A stretch of 64,000 nucleotides of DNA from contig NC_133397.1 of assembly GCF_047511655.1 (NCBI RefSeq), forward strand, positions 122,973,308 through 123,037,307, read 5' to 3'. Numbering within the stretch: the first letter of the stretch is position 1; every line of letters starts with the position of its first letter. This document shows positions 23,001 to 38,000 of the stretch, piece by piece. A program made the position numbers and the translations under genes. This DNA is from Castor canadensis. Lineage: Eukaryota > Chordata > Mammalia > Rodentia > Castoridae. The notes beneath the pieces are model-generated. The model was not told where the DNA came from, searched no databases, and was given only the letters and a program-made list of their open reading frames with translations.

Positions 23001-26000
23001 CCGAGGTTCAGGCTCAACCAGGATATGGCACTTGCACAATGTCAATCGATGCTAGAAAGGAGGCAGGCAGGGAGGCACATGACGTGACAGGGAAGAACCC
23101 TGAATGGCAAGCCAAGAGATCCAGACTGGACCCCTGGACACAGTGACACCACTCAACAATATAAAATATGAGAGTGACTTAGAGATTTAACACTGACAGC
23201 ATAGGAGAGGCGAAAGGCAAGAGACACGGGACAGGTAGAAAATAGGAGTTCATGAAGACCTCAATTAGCATAGCTGAACTAAGGGGAAGTTCTGAAAAGC
23301 AGACTTTTCAGAGGGAGAACTGGTAAGACTTAGTAATGGATGTGGCAGAGGAAAAGGTGAAGAAAGTGTTAAAGATTATTCCAAATTTCTGTATTGAATG
23401 ATTAGGAGAATAAAAATTAATTTGTTGGGCCAGAAAACTGAAAATGAGCAGGCAACTGAAGGAATATGTGTTCTCTCTATCCCAGAACATGCCAGGAGGA
23501 AGGTGGGAGTGTAGATTCAATGCTCAGGAGATTAGCCAGAGAGAGAGAGGAGGGCCAGGGTCAATGTCTTGGAGAAAGTCACTAAAGGATAGACAGAGGA
23601 AGACAAACAGTACAGGTAGATGGAAGTACCACTGGAAAATGGTAGTGTTTCTCTGATGTAAGCGTGAGGTACCAAATAAGGAAATTACTTCTGAAAAATT
23701 CTATGTTCTCAGCAGGTCTCAAGATGAGGTGGACAGGCTCTGGAGGTTGGGAGGAGTTAGACTGATGAAGAATGTTTGAAAGCTTTAGAACAGTCAGTGG
23801 GGGTTAGGGAGAAGGAAGACAAAAAGGAACAAGTAAACTAATTAAAAGCACTAAAGGGCCAAGAAAATCAGGAACGCTTTTGAAATGGAGCCAATCTCCA
23901 AACTCATGGGATTTTCTCCAACACTGCTTAGAAGAGAGAAATGACGAACAGATACAAGAGATATGTGAATTGATCTAATTTTGGAGGCTGATAATAAAGT
24001 GACTATGGTGGCCAAGTGGAACTGAGCATGTTGGGAAAGGGAAGCAGAAATGACTTAACAGGCTAAAAGAGGAAAGAAGCAAACTGAAAAAAGGCTGGGG
24101 AAATAGTCATAAAGGTCTGAGTTTGAAAGAAGACATGCAGAGGTCAAGGTATCAGCAGCGATGCTCAGAGCAATCTGTTAAATGGATTTCCAAGTAATAA
24201 AAAGACCATTTGCATAAAGCACCATTTGGTACAAATGCCTGGCACACTGGAGGTGTTTAATCAGTGGTGTTGGTGATGACAATGACGAGAAGATTACCAG
24301 TTGTCCACAATGTTCACAGTGGCCCAGCAGCTAAAACCTATCAGCAAAAGTCTTCAAGGAAGGAAGGGGTGATCAGATGACAGTGATGAGGAGAAAGACT
24401 CTCTTATCATTGGTTGATGTGTTCAGAAGGGAGGAGGGCATTGGACAAGGCATCCAACAAAAACTCAGAACTTAGCCTGGGCCTCTTAACTGTAGGGATT
24501 GGGGAGCTACCAGAGAGTAAGAAATTTGGGAGAAGGAAGAATCAGCTTGGAAAGGGATCATCATATTTTGGTCACTTGCAAACGAAGGCTTCTTGATTTT
24601 CTCCTTTGGTTTACAGTTTTTTCGTAACAGAAGGCTGAGGCTCTCATGGCACTCCCCCTAAGACAGGAAAACATCTGCTTCTATGAATAAAACAGTCCCT
24701 GCCTCCACCTATACCTATCAACCCTTGAGCAGTTTAGACAGTCACTGTGAAGGACATTTGTCTCCTTAACCAAAGTCTCTGTGAGGGGCAAATGCAAACA
24801 CCTGGCGAGTAGCATGTAGTATCTGTGCCTGCTTACACAAGCATGCACACCACGTGATGCCTGTCTGTATTTGAGAAGCAGTTGCAATGAAAGTACGTGT
24901 GCACAGACACACAGAGTAAATTTCACATTTCTATAAGAAATAAATGACCTGCTTAATATCACTAAAATTGAAGCTATGGACTAAATAAACCCACAATAAA
25001 GATGTGAGCATAACTCCAAAACTAGATGCTGTGAGATACCAAAATATGAGATCATGTTTTCTAACTTCAAGTTCACCTTCCAGTTCAGTAAGGACCCAAG
25101 GCCTACAATCCTGAGACAGGTGAGCCACAACCCAAGAGAGGGGTGATGGAGGCCAGGTGACTGATAAGGACCAGATGACTTCAGAAACCATCATGGTTGC
25201 CATAGTCAGGCATGGCCCAGGAAAGCTTCACAGAGGAAGATGGACCAGGTTGGGAAGCCAGCATATAAGGAAATGGCAGGAGAGGAGGAGCGGGAGGAGG
25301 AGGACATGTTCAAAGGCAGAGAAACCTGCCTGGCAGTAGCAGAAGGCCCATGCTCACTAGGAGAGGGAAATGAGCTTAAGAAGCTGGTTGCGCAACATGG
25401 CTTGCAATACATAAGTGCATGGAAACGACACTAGGAATCTCTGTAGAGCTATCTTTATCTCAAACTAGCAAAAACACTGTCTTTCTTATTAAAAAAGAAA
25501 AAGAAAGAAAGAAGCTGGTTGGGAAGTTTCAAAAAGGCCTGACGTGGCAAGCTGAATCCCTACTTCCTGTCAAAATAGGACTGAAAATTATGCTCCAAAC
25601 TACCTTCTCTATGCATAAATTGAACATTTTTGAAATGAGGAAGAAGAAAAAGCCACAGCAGGACTCAAAAGCAAAATCAACATCTTCATGACCTAGAAAC
25701 AAACTGAGACACAGTGGCAGGCCACTGACTGCAGAGCTGGAAACTGGCAGAGGTGGCCAGGTGTCCCATTCTTTTGGATGCAAGTCAAAATCCCGTGGCC
25801 CGAAATCAAGACTGGGGTCAGGTTCTCCCAGCTGGAGAAGGAGGCTGACAGAAGCCACAACGGCTGCGCTTGGGGCAGGGCTTATGTTGAGCTGTAGAAC
25901 TGCCTGAGAAGCAAGCCCAGACCCTGCTCCCCAAGAGACAGGAGCCTAGATCATTAGGATCTGTGTTTACACTGAAAGGCCTAAAGGATCAGGTAGAGCC

Positions 26001-29000
26001 CACAAGAAATGATAAATGGTTAGAGTGATAAAGATGCTAGTTACTCTGATTTTACCATTATATATCAAAGCATCATACTATGTATAATTACTATGTCAAT
26101 CAAAAATAAAACTCAAAAAAAAAAAAAGGAAGTCAATAGATGAGGGGGAAACCTAACAGGAGAGAAACAAATGAAAACTTCCCATTCAGTGTGACCTTAA
26201 CTAAAATTCCCTAACACACAAGGAAAGTGGACACCAAGAGAAATGACAAAGCCAGCAACCAGGAGACAAACTCTGCCAGGCTGAAATGCAAATAATAAAG
26301 CAATATCAAAATGACTTATGGCCCGAGATCTTCAAGGGGAAAAGCTGGAAAATGCCATAAAAAGAAGAAGAAATCACAAAATGAAAATGGACAGGTCCAA
26401 ATTAGAACAGATGGTTATCACAAAGAATGAATTAGAAATGCCAGGAAAGAAAAATTTAGCCAGTGAAAGCAAAAGGTCAACAGGCTAGGCATTCACTCCA
26501 GAATACACATGTTAAAGTCTGTTAGTGATTGGAAAGCAGTAGGAGGTTTCAATCAGAATACAGTCAGAGCTCAGAGATTACAAACTATGTAATATCGAGT
26601 GTAGATTGAAAAGTTCCAACATAAGTTTCGGGAGTATTATAGAAGGAGAAGGTAGGGGGAGAGACAGAAAAGAAATATCCAAACAGATAATGGCTGAGAA
26701 TTTTCCATAACAGAAAAAGCTATCAGCCCTAGAACTAAAAACACATACTGAAGCCAAACAGCAGAAATTACAATGAATCCGTATTTAGTATGTTATGGTG
26801 AAACTACAGAATTTCAAAGAAAAAGAAAAATCTTATAATAATTGCTTTTATTCTACAACCCCACAAGATTTTTAAACAAAGGCTAACATTAAGAGGCTGG
26901 TATTTTTTAAGTAGTTTTTGGCAGTAATGCTAACCTAGAGACAGAGGGGTCAGCCGGTCCATGAAGCCTGGAGATGCCTGGAAGAACCTTTGGTCTGGTG
27001 GGAGACAATGACTGTTCATTGTCACCTTACCTTGCTCCATCCAACAACACTGATCTTGTTAGATATTTTATATTATTATATCAGATACAATATTTTTGTT
27101 GGATAAGTTTTTACAGATATATTAAAAGCACTTACTTTCTTATACTCCTAGCCAAAAAAAAAGCATGACCAGAATAAGACCTAGCAATATTAATGATATT
27201 ACATAAAAGATATAAAAATAAGTTGAGTAGTAAAGGCAAATAATTACTTCAATGCATATGAGAATATAAACCTTCACTGCCCATTTCTGACCAACCTTGC
27301 CTCTTAAAGCAAGTTTTGTGTTTGAAAAGTCCTTTCAAATGGACAGACAAAAATAGCTGATGGGCTTAATACAGAAAATTAACTTAAACCACTGCTTCAC
27401 ACTGGAAACTTAAATCACAGGTAGGTATATCCACAAACACTGTACCTACATAAATAGCTAATATGCAAATTTAGAGGTATGATTTGAATACTGCTGACCT
27501 CAAAGCAATCTGATGCTTCATTTGTCACGTAAAACACAAAAGAGTAGCAACTGTGAACAAATGCCAAACGTGAGCTCATACTGAGATCGAGCTCATGCTC
27601 GAGTTTGTCCCTCAGCTGACAAACCGCGCCAAATCCAACGAGGAGGACAGATGAGAAGTAATCACAACTCAAACAGATAACACAAGGCTAGAAAGCTAGT
27701 GCTACTCCTCACTGGTCAATACACTATTTGATCTTCAACAATGAAACACATCAATTCACAAAGACTGAAGTAAATAATTTATTTAATTAAGCAGTGCTTA
27801 TTCACAAAGATTCAAGGAATAAAAATGAATAAATGTCATATTTAAAATGAGGACATGGGCTGGGGGCATGGCTCAAGTGGTGGAGTGCCTGCCTAGCAAG
27901 CATGAGGCCCTCAGTTCAAGCTCCAGCACCACTAAAGTGAGAACAGGGTGACAGTTTTTAACACACAATAGGCAGGAGGAACAGCAGCTAGCTTAAGTCA
28001 GGGAGCACTATTACATACTACTGGAAAGTAGCAACAATTCATTGGGAACAGACGTTCGAGCAATCAGGAAATAGTTCAGCACTGTCACCACTAACATTAC
28101 TCCAAAGTGACAATGAAGTGTGCCTTCGTGCACTTATCAGCCACTAAGTAGATTCTCATCAAATTAGTTATTTCACAAAGCTGTGAATCCCACATTCCTT
28201 TATCTTATTCCAAGTCCTCCTTTAAGTACCAACAATTTCTGAAAATATATTTATCTGGATCCTGCCTGATCTTAGAACCTGGAAGGACTTAACCTACTTA
28301 CTGGGTACCAGGACTATTCTTCCACAGATCAAATCTGAGATGGAGAACTCATCTACAGTCTTCACCACCCCAGGGCAGCCCTAACAAGCTGAGTATAAGG
28401 ATGGTCACAGACTGGAGGTGTGGCTCAAGTGGTAGAGCACCTACCTAGTGTGCACAAGGCCCTGAGTTCAAACTCCAGCACTACCAAAAGTTTTTAAAAA
28501 TAAGAATGACCACTACACCATGGGGACAAAGTTGCATGTAGCCACATTCAACTGTGGTACAAGAATGCTAAGTAAAGTAGGAAGTACATAATCTTTAATT
28601 TCAATTTTCCTTCCAACCTTAAGTCAAACAAGTGTTTTAATTTTTATCCCTTTCTGTGTCTAGTAATATGACAAAAACCATGAAATATAAACGAATTTCA
28701 TGAAATATCAGCACAAGGCAAGTTTAAAATTTGGAGGCCATCTGGCACAGACACACAATACATGGACGCAACGACAACACGTACGTCAACAAAATCAAAG
28801 TAGTTCACCACGTGAAAATCCATGTTCACCACGGATAGGACCCAAAGTTAGAAAGGAAAACACTGTGTGGCTCAATTTATTGAGAAGAGCTTCGCAGAGC
28901 AGAGAGGGGACATAGATGTCTCTAAAGATGAGAAACGAGTGATGAGAGCAGGGGTTCCAACAGAGGCCTCCCAAGGCCAAGAGCAGGTGGGAACACAGTG

Positions 29001-32000
29001 CGGGAGGAGGACAAGGGGAGACAATGGTCAAGACGAGCAGGCTAAACACCGGTGCATGTCTACAACAGGGGCCCAGTGCCAGCACCCAAAGCTCTTTGGA
29101 TGGTCGCTCTAGCACTGGGCTATCACTGGTTGTGTCTGAGCAGCAGCGTGAGACCTGAAGTTAGTATTAACTGGCAGGGCCTTAAAGCAAGGGCCAGCAA
29201 ACTACAGCCCATGACACAAACTCAACCCGCCACCTGAGCTTGTTAATAGAACTTCGGTTTTGTTTCTTTGTGGCACTGGGGATTGAACCCAGGACCTCAT
29301 GCATGCTAGGCAAACACTCTACCATTGAGCTACATCCCAGCCTGTGAATAAAATTTGATTGCACGTAGCCACCCCATTTACTTAAGTATGAAGTTGAATA
29401 GTTAAGACACAAAGTCAAAAATATTTACCACCTGGCCCTTTACAGAAAAGTGTGCCAATGCCAAAGTAGGAATTAAAGGTGGAAAGAGACTGAGCTAGGA
29501 AGATTCTTCAAAAGTTGCAACACAGTGAAGGGAGTGAGGGAGCAGCAGAACAGAGAAGAACGAGAATGTTCTGAGAAACAAGAATGCCTTCGTGGATATA
29601 ACCTATAGCCTTCACTGTGAGGATGCTCCAGGAAACACTGGAAGGCTAACATATTAGTAGAATAACTAAGCTTAATACAGCCTACTATAATTTTATCTGA
29701 AGGTCCTGGGGTTTGAACTCAGAGCCTTGCATTTGCTAAGCAGGTCCTCTACCACTGGAGGCACTCCCTCAACCCTCTCTGCTTTAGTTATTTTTGGAAT
29801 AAGGTCTTGTGTTTATGCCTGAGCAGCCCTAGACCATCTTCCTCCTATTTGGGCTTCCCCACATAGCTGGGATGACAGGTGCACACCACCACGCCCAGCT
29901 TTTATTGATTGAGATGAGGTCTCATGAACTTTTCACCCAGGCTGGCCTTGAACGAGGATCCTTCCAGTCTCCACCTTGCAAGGAGCAAGAATTACAGGCA
30001 TTAGTCACTGCACTTGGCCTATAATATTTTAAGTCATAAAAATAATTTTTACTAGGTGATAGCCAAAGCAGCTTCCAGAAGAACCATATCATAGGATAAA
30101 AAGGTCACAATAAAACTATTAGCACTACTAGTCATATACGATTATTTAGTCATGTCAGTACTATAAAACTCAGCACAACTGTTCAATGTGCACGGCATTT
30201 CCATAAGGACCCCCGCTGAGGTAGAGACTGACCACAGGACAGAGGGCTCCAACCTGTCTCAGGTAACCCAAGAGCTGCCAGCCACAGCTGCCAGAATCAC
30301 CTCCATCATCTCAGCCCTGCCATCACTCCTGCTTACAGGACACCCACGGCTCCCCCTGCTCCTCCCGGCTTGACGGCAGCTTAACCTTCCGGCCTCACCT
30401 CCAGGTAACCGTGGAGCAGTCACGCTGCTAGAGCACCGTGAGCAAGCCCTGTGCAGAACACTCACGTGATTTACCCCGATTAAACACTGCCACCGCCACC
30501 ACTGCATCAGCTTCGATGAATATGCCACCAACCCCTTCCAAAGCACAGCCATGTATTCGCATCAAATTTACAAAACTGAAATTGTTTTGATTATCTTAAA
30601 CGGATCCCAAACACTGTGTAAGCTTGAGGGTGCACACGCGGGGTTGTCTGCCTCCGACTACCCAGTTCCCATTTTACTAGGGCTCAGAGAAGTTCGGTAA
30701 GTTCACAGTCTGAGATTTAACTACAGCATCAAGGCCACATCTCTGTTCTTGGTGTTCCCACTGCACAGACGGCCACTTTTCCACTCTCTACGTTTATCAC
30801 CAGCAGGCTCCTACCCATCTTCCAAAGGCCCACAAAAATACGACCCTTTCTTCAGTTTCCTCTGACCCCTCTAAAGAAAATCGAGTTATCCTTTTAGCAA
30901 TCCCCCTATTTTTAACTACCTATAACAGTACACATATGACATAATATAACAAAAGCCAAAATATAACCTTTTGAGGTTAGATTGGCCTATGTTCAAATTA
31001 TGGCTTTGCTGCATACTTCCAGTGCAACTGTGGGCAAAATATTCAACCACTTAGACCTTCAAGATATTTACCTTCAAAATAAAAGTAACACTTCTCACTC
31101 TATGCATTCATTTAAACATCCATCCATCCTTTATCCAATCAACAAATACTGAGTGCCTACTAAATCCAGGCGCAAAGCGTCTGTAACCATGGAAATCAGA
31201 GGTACCATTTCTGTACCATAGCTTAGAGACTGGTGGACGATAAGAATCCAGAGTGAGCAGAGAACTGTGAGCAAGTCCCAGGCGGGACAGAAAAACTCAA
31301 GGCAGGGGTGGGGTGGGGGGGTGGGGTCAGGTGAGGACAGTGCTGATGAACAGCAATTCAGTGCTGTAAAAACATAAAAAAGCAAATATGCAAGACACAT
31401 ACCACAAGTAATTTCAATTTAATAAAATACTTCCACCCCACCCACACCCTCATCACGTGTACCCCATTTCTTAAGCACTTGAAAACTCCTGTCAGGGAGT
31501 TAGTTGATTTTTCACAGTAAGTGGGTCAACAAAAATGGAATCTCGTGCGTTACACTGGACAGAAGAGTCAGTAAGACCAGCAGAAGGGGCCAAGTTTGTG
31601 TAAATAAAATTGGGCTCCTTCTTTGCATTCTGTCATAGCCACAAGGATTCCTTGACATTGATTCCTGTTTTCCGTGTGAAAGCACTTCATGACAGAACAA
31701 GGAAATCATTTTTACATTTTTCTGGGGGTTGAGCTGCTACAAAAAGTGAGAGAGCAATTGCAGCTTTCAAAAGAGATGCTAATTGTAGCTTTTAAAATAT
31801 TAGACTCCCTCTAAACACCCGTCACCCTCACCCCCTAAGAGTTTCTGGGTCTTTCTTAAAGGTGCAGAGAGGATATTACCAAAACAGATTTCGTGTTCCT
31901 ACCTAAGGATTTTAAAACATTTTTGTTGAGTGAATCACTCCTAGTTTTTCAGGGGTCCTGAGTCTGCCCTCTGTGGCAGCACTGAAAAGGAGCTACATGT

Positions 32001-35000
32001 AATCAGAGAGCAATCAGAAAGACCATAAAGAGGAACTAATGAGCTCTTTCCATGTCAACTTGGACTTCTACCAGAATATCAGAGGCAGGACTGGAGTCTT
32101 CCTCACAAGAGGGCTCCAGGCAAAGATAAGGAAGGAGACTCCTGCCTCTTACTGCCTGGGGTCGGGGAGGAAAAGGTCACCATGTTGACAAATCTATTTT
32201 TAAATGCTTTTCTTTACAGTAAATGACAAATTCATGGGGCAGAAGCAGGGGTAGCAACAACTGCGCACACAGACTACTGCTTTATGTTCAGTTATTGGGA
32301 AATCACCCTATTCCCATCAAAAGATGGATGTGGAGGAGGAGGGAAGGTGGAAGAAGGAAGAAAACATGGAACAAGACCAAAATTAACTTATAGAGCATCA
32401 GTACTTGTGTAAAGGATGTCGGGAAGCTTCCAACAGCAAAGAGGAAAATGGAGATTCTGGAAAGGTAGAACATTATTCTTGTCAAGCTATCAATACTTTC
32501 AGCGTCGAGCTGGAAACGTGGAAGACACAAAACCTTTAGTTGTGAAATCCATAAGATTATTTTGTGTATATCACACTTTCCCTGCTGATATAAAGGTTTG
32601 CGATCTATTTTTTAAGGGGCTAATCTCAACATGAGAAAATACTGATTGAGCTCCATTTCTGCTGTGAAGTCCATGAGGCATAAACACAGTCAGGAAAACT
32701 TAAACACACATCCTTTAGCTCCAGGTTGCATGGATTTAAGTTTCTGTGATTTACAACTACATTTACACAGTGGGATTAGAATCAGATTAAAGAAGAGATG
32801 GGCTCTAATCTATAAAGGAACCTAAAAAATGTGGAAATCAGCATCGGAAATAATATCCAAAAATTATATATGCTTGCAGGGAAACGAGTATATGTGGATG
32901 GAAAAAAAATTTGAAAAGAAGCATGAGTTAGGGATGGGAATGGCAGTAAATCCTATGCATTTTCACGTGAGTACACACATGCACACATGCACACGCACAC
33001 ACATACACAGCATCCTTGCTTTAGAAAGCATCCTCTGTGCTTTCTAAACTGCCAGCTAAGGAAAATCCCACTTGCTGTGGGATTATCGTTTTGCTGGGTG
33101 GGCCATACATGGCACATGATACCAGCACTTCTCTTCCTACCTTCATTTCTCCTGCAGTAAGCAGCCCCTCCCCTTAATGGCTGAGAAAAATGGTTAAAGA
33201 ACGGTGGTTAACGATGCTAGACCAGAGTCTCCCAGGACACGGGCCTTGTTCCTGCCAGGAGTGCAATCAGGAGTGCTTCACACTTCCTTGACATGTGGGA
33301 CCTCCATTCTCCTGCTGTCTGTCCTTGTTCCTCTTAAATCAAAACTCAAATTCCTATAAATCTCAATGTCCCCTGAGACAATCAAAATACTAAAGTAACT
33401 CAGTAGGAGGCTGACCAACTGATTTTACCCTACCGGAGACCGCTGATCACTCAAAAGGGAGCTTGGTGACCTGAATAAAGATCTCTTTGGTAAAATGTGT
33501 TTGGAGACCTTCCATCTATCTCTAAAAGGATGGCTAACTTCAAACATCTCCCTGAGATGTTTTCCCATGCATCCCAGGTACCTACCTACAATCCTGTCTT
33601 ATAAACACCCTCATTAATTAATCGTATATCCATTTCCTACAGGAGTTGAAACTGTGAAGCCCTAACAGTTCTGGAAAGACACTGTTCATTCAGCACTTCC
33701 CACATTTCAATATCCCAAATCCATGTACCTATATGTACAAATGCTACCAATCCCATGAATCAGCTCCTGGCTTTGTACCAATTAGCCAGAGTGATTTCAA
33801 AACTTAACTGAAAAGTAACTTAAGTCAACAGGGCCCCGTGAAAGATGGAATGAAAGCTGTTTCTCTGTTGAGAGAGACCACTTCAAAAGGAGGGAGGGAG
33901 AGAAAAAAAGGAAGGAAGAAAACCCAGTTGAAATTCAGCATTTACTTGAAGAGGAGCCAGCAGAATGGAGTGCGTGGACAGTTTCAGAGCACAGAGGGAA
34001 GACGCTGTCAGAAGGCCTCCTTGGCACTATTGAATTTCTTTGGTGGCAGCCTCGGCTGGGAAGGCAAAGCACAAAAGTTGCATTCAGGGTTCTGGGAAGC
34101 AAAAGGTGGTGTCTGTGGACTTACGGGGATAGAACGGCTCAGGAATCTGGCTGAAGAGGAAGACAGCCCAGTGTAGGAGGGACGGAGGATGGTGGCATGG
34201 TCCTCAGACTTGGGACTCAGAGGCCCCAGGTGGCTGTTGAGGTTGGTGCCACTGCTGCCGCTGCTGCTTTTGATGTACTGGTTGTTGTTGAGCTCAGGGT
34301 AGTTTCTAGCAGGTGACTGGGGACTGCCATTCAAGAGGTTGGTGAATGGGCTGGCTGTGAAACTTGCCTTGGAGGACGAGGAGGTCTTTCTGTTCTCAGG
34401 CTCGTCTGTTGCAGCGTTCAGGTTCCCCAGAGAACTGGCTAGCCGGGAGTTTATGGAAAAACTGGATGGAAAACACAGGTGAGGAGGAAAAAAAACACAG
34501 AGAACAAGGTACACTCACAAAGAGCCTGTTTCCTAGACAGGTACACCTGGCTTTCTGGGGAGGTCATGAGGATGATTCTGATCAATGCAAACCGTGACCC
34601 AATGGCTTCTTATTGCTCTTGGTGACATTATAGCAGGCGGCCTTTAGTTACACACATCCAAGACCCTTGGTCAGAAGGAATTAACTGAAACCCAAGAGCT
34701 GGCTACCGCACTTTGACTAGTGACCTTACAATACAACCTCTGGGGGCTCCATCTGCCCTGAGGCAAGAGGTGAATGAAAGTAAGTAATATGTCAACTGCC
34801 CCAGCCCGATATGGTTAGTTCTCACCTGCGACATAAACCAGGGAAAACTGGCAATGTCCTGTGTTCTTTGTATGTGCAACTGCAAGTCATTTTCTGGATC
34901 ACATTAAGCAGCTGGAGATTCAGTAGGTGAACAGGATGGTCTACAATATTGTCCCCATAGACTGTCCCCTCCCTGCAAGGAGATAGGAACTAAAGCCCCA

Positions 35001-38000
35001 GAAATAGCACAGTCTTGGGGTTTCTCTCCTTCTCCCTTGGCCCTTCCTGTCACAGAACTCCAGTCACACTCATTGCCTGCTGCACACATCCCTACCTCAA
35101 GCCAGAGTACCTTGGAAGGGAAAGAAAAAGTACCTTCTTATACTGGAGCCTGAAGATGAAGAGCCTCTGTTTATCCTCTTGGCCATCGCTGAAGGGGACG
35201 AAGCCACTTTTGGGGTCTTCATAGTAGACAGAGATGCTTGTGGGGAGGAACTTAATCTTTGGGGAGAAAAATGGACCAAGTGTCACATTAAAGCTGTGCT
35301 ATGGTCAATATTCAGCAAACCTCCATGATATTGTGACAGGTCCTAACAGTGGTGACAGTTGCCAACACCAACACTGCTGGGCGCTGTGCAGAGCACCTGG
35401 AAGGTAGGAGCCGGGTTCGTGTTCACCACACCCTAGGAGGGAGCTGGTGCTGCTGACCCCACTACACACCAAGGAAAATTTCCTCATCCAAAGGCACCTA
35501 GTTGCCAAGTGGCAGAGTTGGGATCCAAGAGTCCTGTTCTTACCCAGGATCCTCTCATCCCTCACTGCTAGCATCTGTGCCTCAGCAGACTGCTAGGTCC
35601 CATTCAAAGCCATCCTCTCCTTTGCACCCTGCACCTGCTCTAGGTGGGGCCGTCTTATTTCCTACCCTATCTACCTGGACCACCTTTAATCTTATTCCTT
35701 AATCATTCAAATTGTGAATGGCCTCCAGGGAAATCTAAAATAGCTAGTCATGTCACCATTTAAACCCTTAGCCTTTCCTCGGTGCCTATAAGGCCCAAAC
35801 TCCTTGATTTACAAAATCCTCCAAAATCTGGTGCTTGCCAATCTGAGCAGGCCCTACTGTCCTCTCTTTCCTCCTGGACACCTCGACTCTAGCTACACAA
35901 AACACCTTGAGCTCTCTGACGGTTCTGCACGCACACCTTGGTCCAGTTGGGATGCTGCTTGTCCCACTAGGCCAACCACTTCCCACTGCCCCCTCTGCAG
36001 ATGCCTGAGATCCTAAAATCCAGACTGGTTGTGCTACATCACACAGCTGTGAGAGACTAATAAAATGAACTGGATGATTCATAACAGCAGCAGATGAGCA
36101 GCTCAGTCTGGTCCTCTACTGTCTGCAGGAAACTCAATGAAGTGTAGAGTGAGGAAGATGGCTGAGTGATACAGTGCTCTTCCTGCCCTGTGATCATCAC
36201 TGCTGTGTGGAGCTTGCTGCTGATGGGAGTGACGTTTCTCAGTCCCCCACATGTCCTGGGGAGAAAAGATTGGCCACCACCTCCTAGGCACACCCTTCCT
36301 CTGACTCCCCATCTAAGGAGGTTCAGCCTGCAGCAAACAAGTGATTGGTCCACCTCCACCTGGCATTCCTATTGCCCACCCTTCAATGACCAGGTCACTC
36401 GTGACCTCCACACAGCAAGCCTGCACTGACTTCCCAAGCAGAGTTCATCCTATTTCATCACCTGAGATTCGTCTGTTTGCCCCATTAGACAGGCAAAGAC
36501 TTGTCTCTTTTTTCAACTCCTAGTGCTGGGTGAGATGCTGAGCGGTGCTCTGTAAACATCTACCAAGGGACACAAGGGAAAACTGGCTCAAATCTGGACA
36601 GTCAGGGCTTGACCATGGTTTTAATGTCAAATATATTCTGTCCTAGACAAAATGTGTGAGGTAGTTAGACATCGCTTTCCCATCTGGTAGAGGAAAGCTT
36701 ATTTACTTACAGACTCTCCATCATCTGCCCTCCAAACAGCAGCCATGGGCTGCCTCAAATCAAAACTGGGAAATTTGTACTACGACATGCTTCAAGCTTC
36801 TCCCTTACAACAGCCTCCACCAAATGATTCTAAGCCTACAGATGAATAAGAACCACAAGGTGAAGAGGGAATTGGGTTCTTTCCGCGTTTCATCAACAGT
36901 TCAGGTCAAATACTTCCACTGTTCTCACCACACTCCATGCTGGATGGTGCTGTCACCGTACCACTGTACACTCCAGGACTACTAGGAGGCATTTTTCCAG
37001 AGAAAAACTGCTTCTTCCTCCAGGGGAAGAGAGGAAGGGGACTGAAACCACACAAAGGGGGTGGGCAGATTCATGCAGAAATAGGAGGAAAGTGGACAGA
37101 TGGATTGAAAGAACTGCAGAGCACTTGTTGTTTACTGTGTGGGAAACCCAGTGCATCGGTATCACCTCACAGCCACACAGCCCTGTGGGCATGTCAGGAA
37201 CACAGCAGTCCTTTTAACAGTCAGCATGAAAAATAAAGCATACTGCAATAATTTGGAACAGAAAGGAATAAAATTAAAAAGCAAAAAGCTGGACTGGGGA
37301 ATGTAGCTCAGTGGTAGTCAGAGTGCTTGCTTAGCATGAGCAAGGCCCTGGGTTCGATTCCCAGCACCAAAAAAAAAAAAAAAAGTACAAAAACCTGTGC
37401 CTGGGTTATTCTCACTGGTTCAAGGCTTAGGAAAACGTGTATAGGGTAATATATATTTACAAATTACCAGAAAGTCAACCTTGTTGGCCATACCTGAAAG
37501 GTTGGGACGCTGCTCTGGGGTGGCCTTTCATGTCATCGGACCTGCAGAAACCAAAGACAGGTGCTCTACCATCACACATTTAAACAAACACCAAAGGCAC
37601 AGCATACAGAGGAGCTCCGTAAAACTATTACATTGTCGAAAGGGAAAACCTTCCAAGTGGATATCAGTATTCATCCACTTCATAAAATAAATTCTAGAGC
37701 CAGAAGGAAACCCATTTTAGTCACCTTTCTTCATCTTGAATGTCATTTATGGCACACCCTGTATGATATCAGAAAGTGATATTATAGCCACTTTGGGTTA
37801 AATATGTGCCATGATGGTATTAAGAAAACTAAATTCCAGCCAGGCACTGGTGGCTCACGCCTGTAATCCTGCTACTCAGGAGGCAGAGACCAGGAGGATC
37901 ATCCTTTGAAGTCAACCCCAGCAAAAAAAAAAAAAAAAACACCAAAAAGGGCTGACGGAGGGGATCATGTAGTAGTGTGTGTCTGCCTAGCAAGTAGGAA

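Noticed and set aside
35092..35286. Alternative frame in the 35134-35256 exon ([18 protein letters not shown]...)
   Set aside because: It looks protein-like but breaks phase with both neighbouring exons; the LSSSPQASL frame joins perfectly and matches CDC14A.
37288..37384. tRNA-like gene (TAGCTCAGTGGTA, GGTTCGATTCC)
   Set aside because: A- and B-boxes are intact but the element has an A-tail and an ID body, so it is a SINE and not a functional tRNA gene.
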